NCBI GenBank assembly: GCA_024642185.1
Contig: JAHEBR010000099.1
Location: forward strand, 1-7,437
Direction of reading: 5' to 3'
DNA length: 7,437 nucleotides
Origin: Marivivens sp.
Lineage (GTDB): Bacteria > Pseudomonadota > Alphaproteobacteria > Rhodobacterales > Rhodobacteraceae
A program made the translations under genes and the position numbers. Numbering within the stretch: position 1 is the first letter of the stretch; every line of letters starts with the position of its first letter. Of this stretch, positions 5,488 to 7,437 are shown piece by piece. The notes beneath the pieces are model-generated. The model worked only from the letters and a program-made list of their open reading frames with translations, had not been told where the DNA came from and ran no database searches.

Positions 5488-6330
5488 CTAGCCTTGAACG
5501 ACCTCGTAGCGCTGCTCTCCAAGCCCTTCTATTGCAAGAACCATTTGATCTCCGGCCTTGAGGTAGACTTCGGGCTTTTGCCCCATCCCTACCCCGGGCG
5601 GCGTCCCTGTGGAAATGACATCGCCCGGTTGGAGGCTCATGAACTGGGAAAGATAAGAGACAACCTCGGCAACGGTAAAATGCATGGTTTTTGTCGAGCC
5701 ATCCTGGAATCGCCTGCCGTTGACATCCAGCGTCATTTTCAGATTTTGCGGATCGGCAATTTCATCGCGGGTCACGAGCCACGGACCAATCGGCCCAAAG
5801 GTGTCGGCTGATTTTCCCTTGACCCATTGCCCGGAACGCCGCAGCTGAAAATCCCGCTCGCTCACGTCGTTGGCGATGCAATAGCCGGCAATATGCGCCA
5901 TCGCTTCATCGACCGTTACATATTTCGCTTCCTTGCCAATTACGACAGCAAGCTCGAGTTCCCAATCCGTTTTGCTTGACCCGCGGGGAATCTCGATCGG
6001 ATCGTTGGCGCCGGATATCGCCGAGGTCGCCTTGAAGAAGACGATCGGTTCTTCGGGAATAGCCATGTTGGCTTCAACGGCGTGGTCGTCATAGTTCAGG
6101 CCGATACAGATGAATTTCCCGACCTGCCCCACACAGGCTCCAATACGCGGGCTCCCCTCAATCAGGGGCAGGCTCGCGGGATCGATCTCTCGCAAACGCT
6201 GTAAAGCGGTATCAGACAGGGCGGCGCCGGCAATATCATCGATTTCCGCCGACAGATCGCGCAGCGCACCATCGGCATCAAGCATCCCCGGCTTTTCCTT
6301 GCCTTTGGGCCCGAAGCGTAGAAGTTTCAT
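5488..6330 (-). CDS. Fumarylacetoacetate hydrolase (FAH)-family protein
   Basis: This is a 280-residue metal-dependent enzyme of the FAH superfamily, which hydrolyses, decarboxylates or isomerises 2-oxo or 2,4-dioxo acids in catabolic pathways. Residues 1-60 form the variable N-terminal domain. The catalytic domain shows CIGLNYDDHAVEA (75-87), VFFK (97-100), the metal-binding ELE (124-126) and D155 in ANDVS, then SADTFGPIGPW (174-184), a lysine-rich loop (K171, K173) and STGTPPGVGMG (240-250). The length is normal and no key residue is missing. ATG 6330 is preceded by GGAAGG with a 7-nt spacer, so I prefer it to the in-frame TTG at 6345. The sequence resembles enzymes annotated as 2,4-diketo-3-deoxy-sugar-acid hydrolase, ureidoglycolate lyase or hydroxymuconate isomerase, but these cannot be separated by eye and no pathway partner is nearby. 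The LuxR-type gene follows on the same strand after 137 nt. Confidence 0.92.
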   Translation of the reverse strand: MKLLRFGPKGKEKPGMLDADGALRDLSAEIDDIAGAALSDTALQRLREIDPASLPLIEGSPRIGACVGQVGKFICIGLNYDDHAVEANMAIPEEPIVFFKATSAISGANDPIEIPRGSSKTDWELELAVVIGKEAKYVTVDEAMAHIAGYCIANDVSERDFQLRRSGQWVKGKSADTFGPIGPWLVTRDEIADPQNLKMTLDVNGRRFQDGSTKTMHFTVAEVVSYLSQFMSLQPGDVISTGTPPGVGMGQKPEVYLKAGDQMVLAIEGLGEQRYEVVQG

Positions 6331-6367
6331 GGTGCGTCCTTCCAATCCTGCGCAAATATCGGGCCAG

Positions 6368-6395
6368 AGATTACAGGTCCGAGATGCGGCGACAA
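6368..6395 (-). promoter_or_regulatory. Possible promoter of the FAH-family gene
   Basis: On the minus strand TTGTCG (6395-6390) and TAATCT (6373-6368) are 16 nt apart, giving a start near 6361 and a leader of about 30 nt that includes the GGAAGG ribosome-binding site. It is a moderate match to sigma-70 boxes in an otherwise GC-rich segment. Confidence 0.4.
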
Positions 6396-6440
6396 GGGCG
6401 CCGTCTCGGCAATGTCACAATTTTATCGAAAGGCCGGGCT

Positions 6441-6458
6441 CCAATGGAGGCCCATTGG
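6441..6458. promoter_or_regulatory. Perfect palindrome CCAATGG-N4-CCATTGG, candidate operator
   Basis: The 7-nt arms at 6441-6447 and 6452-6458 are perfectly complementary with a 4-nt centre. The site lies 45 nt upstream of the proposed FAH-gene -35 box, in the 288-nt region between divergent genes. Size and position suit a dimeric regulator. The binder is unknown. Confidence 0.4.
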
Positions 6459-6618
6459 CCATATTGATCGAATACGGGCAAAACGTGTCGAAACCGGCCA
6501 AGAAATGTGCCGCTTTTGACGGGGACATTTCCAATTTCTGGCCTATTCTGTGCTTTAACAGGGGGCGATCTTTCCAAAGGTCCATGGTCTTGGTGCGTTT
6601 CTTTCAGGAGACGCAGGT

Positions 6619-7044
6619 GTGGCTTGTGGCGAGTTCGAAGGAAACAGATGGGTTCGGGAGGCCGAAGCAGTAGTGTCAAGTTGGAACAGCAAAGCGAATG
6701 GACTACTCGATCGTGACGCCATCTATTTTGTGGGCAGAAAGACTATCGTTGAAGGCCTTGAAGAGAACGATCCGCGGATTGATGGATTCGTCTTTATCGA
6801 TATTGAAAGCCTCCCCGATTGTCTCGCAGCCAGGCCCCGACCGTCTGCCATTTTGTCGGTCCTGATCGGCAACGGTTTCGACGCGGTCGATATCGCCGGT
6901 GAGTTGTATCGCTCTGGATACCAAGGCCAGTATCGCGCACTCGCCAGTGCGATCCCCGCACCGCATTTGATCAAGCGGGAAGTCTCGCAGGTGGCACCCG
7001 GCCTCGATTTCGAGATTATCGACATCTCCGACCTATTCGGCTGA
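6619..7044 (+). CDS. Small protein of unknown function with faint receiver-domain resemblance
   Basis: I do not recognise this 141-residue protein as a named family. The start is GTG 6619: GGAG at 6607-6610 gives an 8-nt spacer, a better site than most in the window, and this is the main evidence that the frame is real. There is no signal peptide, no membrane segment and only one cysteine pair (C3, C68). The centre has a hydrophobic strand ending in an acidic residue, GFVFIDIESLP (56-66), and later GFDAVDIAGELYRSGYQGQYRAL (86-108), which looks like the helix and following strand of a response-regulator receiver. D61 would be the phospho-acceptor position, though strand order and the lysine are not clear. 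The C-terminal part (115-141) is acidic. It is divergent from the FAH gene and converges on the PLP enzyme with 2 nt between stop codons. A degenerate two-component or regulatory function is speculation. Confidence 0.7.
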   Translation: MACGEFEGNRWVREAEAVVSSWNSKANGLLDRDAIYFVGRKTIVEGLEENDPRIDGFVFIDIESLPDCLAARPRPSAILSVLIGNGFDAVDIAGELYRSGYQGQYRALASAIPAPHLIKREVSQVAPGLDFEIIDISDLFG

Positions 7045-7046
7045 TC

Positions 7047-7437
7047 TCAGGCGCGGCCCGCGGCATCGGCTGCGTGGAGCATTTCAGAGACGAGGACACC
7101 CTCCTCCTCAACCCCAACGGACACCCTGAAAAACCCTTCGGTAATCCCCAGCTTCGCGCGCCCCTCAGCCGTCAGCCCACGGTGTGACGACGATGGCGGA
7201 TGCGACAGGGTCGTGCCCACATCGCCCAAGGTCGGCGCGAAGGCGATCTCGGGGGCGGCATTGGTGAAAGCATTGGCCGCCGCCCTGCCCCCTTTGAGGA
7301 TGAACGACATCATATTGCCGCCGCGCCCGCCCAAAAGGCCCATGGCGCGGTTGTGGTCGGGGTGGTCGGGCCGCGTGGGATAAAGAACCCGCTCGACGGA
7401 CGGATGCCCGGCCAGCGCCTCGGCCAGCGCCGCGGCG
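7047..7437 (-). CDS. Cys/Met-metabolism PLP-dependent enzyme, C-terminal part only
   Basis: The last 129 residues of a trans-sulfuration-type enzyme (cystathionine gamma-synthase, cystathionine gamma-lyase or methionine gamma-lyase group) enter from the right edge; the PLP-binding lysine domain lies outside. The frame is open to the window end. Visible family features, counted from the first visible residue, are VLYPTRPDHPDHNRA (17-31), the RGGNMMSF strand (38-45), LGDVGTTLSHPPSSSH (69-84) and the closing GITEGFFRVSVGVEE (97-111). The arginine of FRVSVG corresponds to the substrate-carboxylate ligand of the family. Full-length members have about 390-400 residues, so about two thirds is missing. 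These enzymes cannot be sub-typed from the C-terminus. It converges on the plus-strand gene with stop codons 2 nt apart. Confidence 0.92.
   Translation of the reverse strand, partial: AAALAEALAGHPSVERVLYPTRPDHPDHNRAMGLLGGRGGNMMSFILKGGRAAANAFTNAAPEIAFAPTLGDVGTTLSHPPSSSHRGLTAEGRAKLGITEGFFRVSVGVEEEGVLVSEMLHAADAAGRA

Noticed and set aside
5371..5811. Plus-strand frame antisense to the end of the FAH gene
   Set aside because: It mirrors the TGTPPG catalytic region of the FAH gene and has no recognisable protein pattern.
6516..6549. Sigma-70 promoter TTGACG with TATTCT
   Set aside because: The -35 box is good but the only TATTCT-like box is 22 nt away, too far for standard spacing; at 17 nt the sequence is TGGCCT.
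6110..6673. Plus-strand 187-residue frame from inside the FAH gene into the divergent region
   Set aside because: More than a third is antisense to the FAH N-terminus, and the rest crosses the promoter and palindrome region. There is no family signal.
6371..6679. Minus-strand 102-residue frame upstream of the FAH gene
   Set aside because: It is rich in Arg and Pro without a domain, and overlaps the candidate FAH promoter, both inverted repeats and the start of the unknown plus-strand gene.

Overview
The window is GC-rich, dense with genes and looks like chromosome of an alphaproteobacterium, most likely Rhodobacteraceae/Paracoccaceae. This is an inference from codon choice (GGC, GCC, CTC, AAG), from the style of the S2 and EF-Ts sequences, and from the LuxR-type regulator, which resembles a subclass I associate with that family. 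No phage, insertion-sequence, CRISPR, tRNA or rRNA feature is visible.

Layout, left to right. (1) Positions 1-1726, minus strand: a two-gene pseudouridine salvage operon. The PfkB-type kinase (psuK) lies upstream and overlaps by 4 nt the pseudouridine-5'-phosphate glycosidase (psuG), whose C-terminus runs off the left edge. The pair would convert pseudouridine to uracil and ribose 5-phosphate. (2) Positions 1853-2413, plus strand: a small polytopic membrane protein of the HupE/UreJ_2 type, divergent from psuK, with no hydrogenase or urease gene in view. (3) Positions 2439-4343, plus strand: the translation operon rpsB-tsf (ribosomal protein S2 and elongation factor Ts). It has a recognisable promoter, a structured leader of about 108 nt, a strong hairpin between the genes and a clear Rho-independent terminator. 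(4) Positions 4344-4555: a noncoding stretch rich in nested inverted repeats, ending in a probable terminator for the next gene. (5) Positions 4556-6330, minus strand: a LuxR-family regulator with altered signal-pocket positions and, upstream of it, a fumarylacetoacetate-hydrolase-family enzyme. This section, above all the luxR gene and its flanks, is visibly more AT-rich than the rest. (6) Positions 6331-6618: a divergent control region containing a perfect 18-nt palindrome. (7) Positions 6619-7044, plus strand: a 141-residue protein I cannot assign, with a faint response-regulator-receiver look. (8) Positions 7047-7437, minus strand: the C-terminal third of a Cys/Met-metabolism PLP-dependent enzyme, converging on the previous gene with 2 nt between stop codons.

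Most of the window is conventional. The parts that merit a second look are noncoding: the S2 leader, the rpsB-tsf hairpin, the inverted-repeat cluster after tsf and the palindrome ahead of the hydrolase gene. Among proteins, the LuxR-type regulator and the receiver-like protein stand out. I see no complete novel multi-gene system here.
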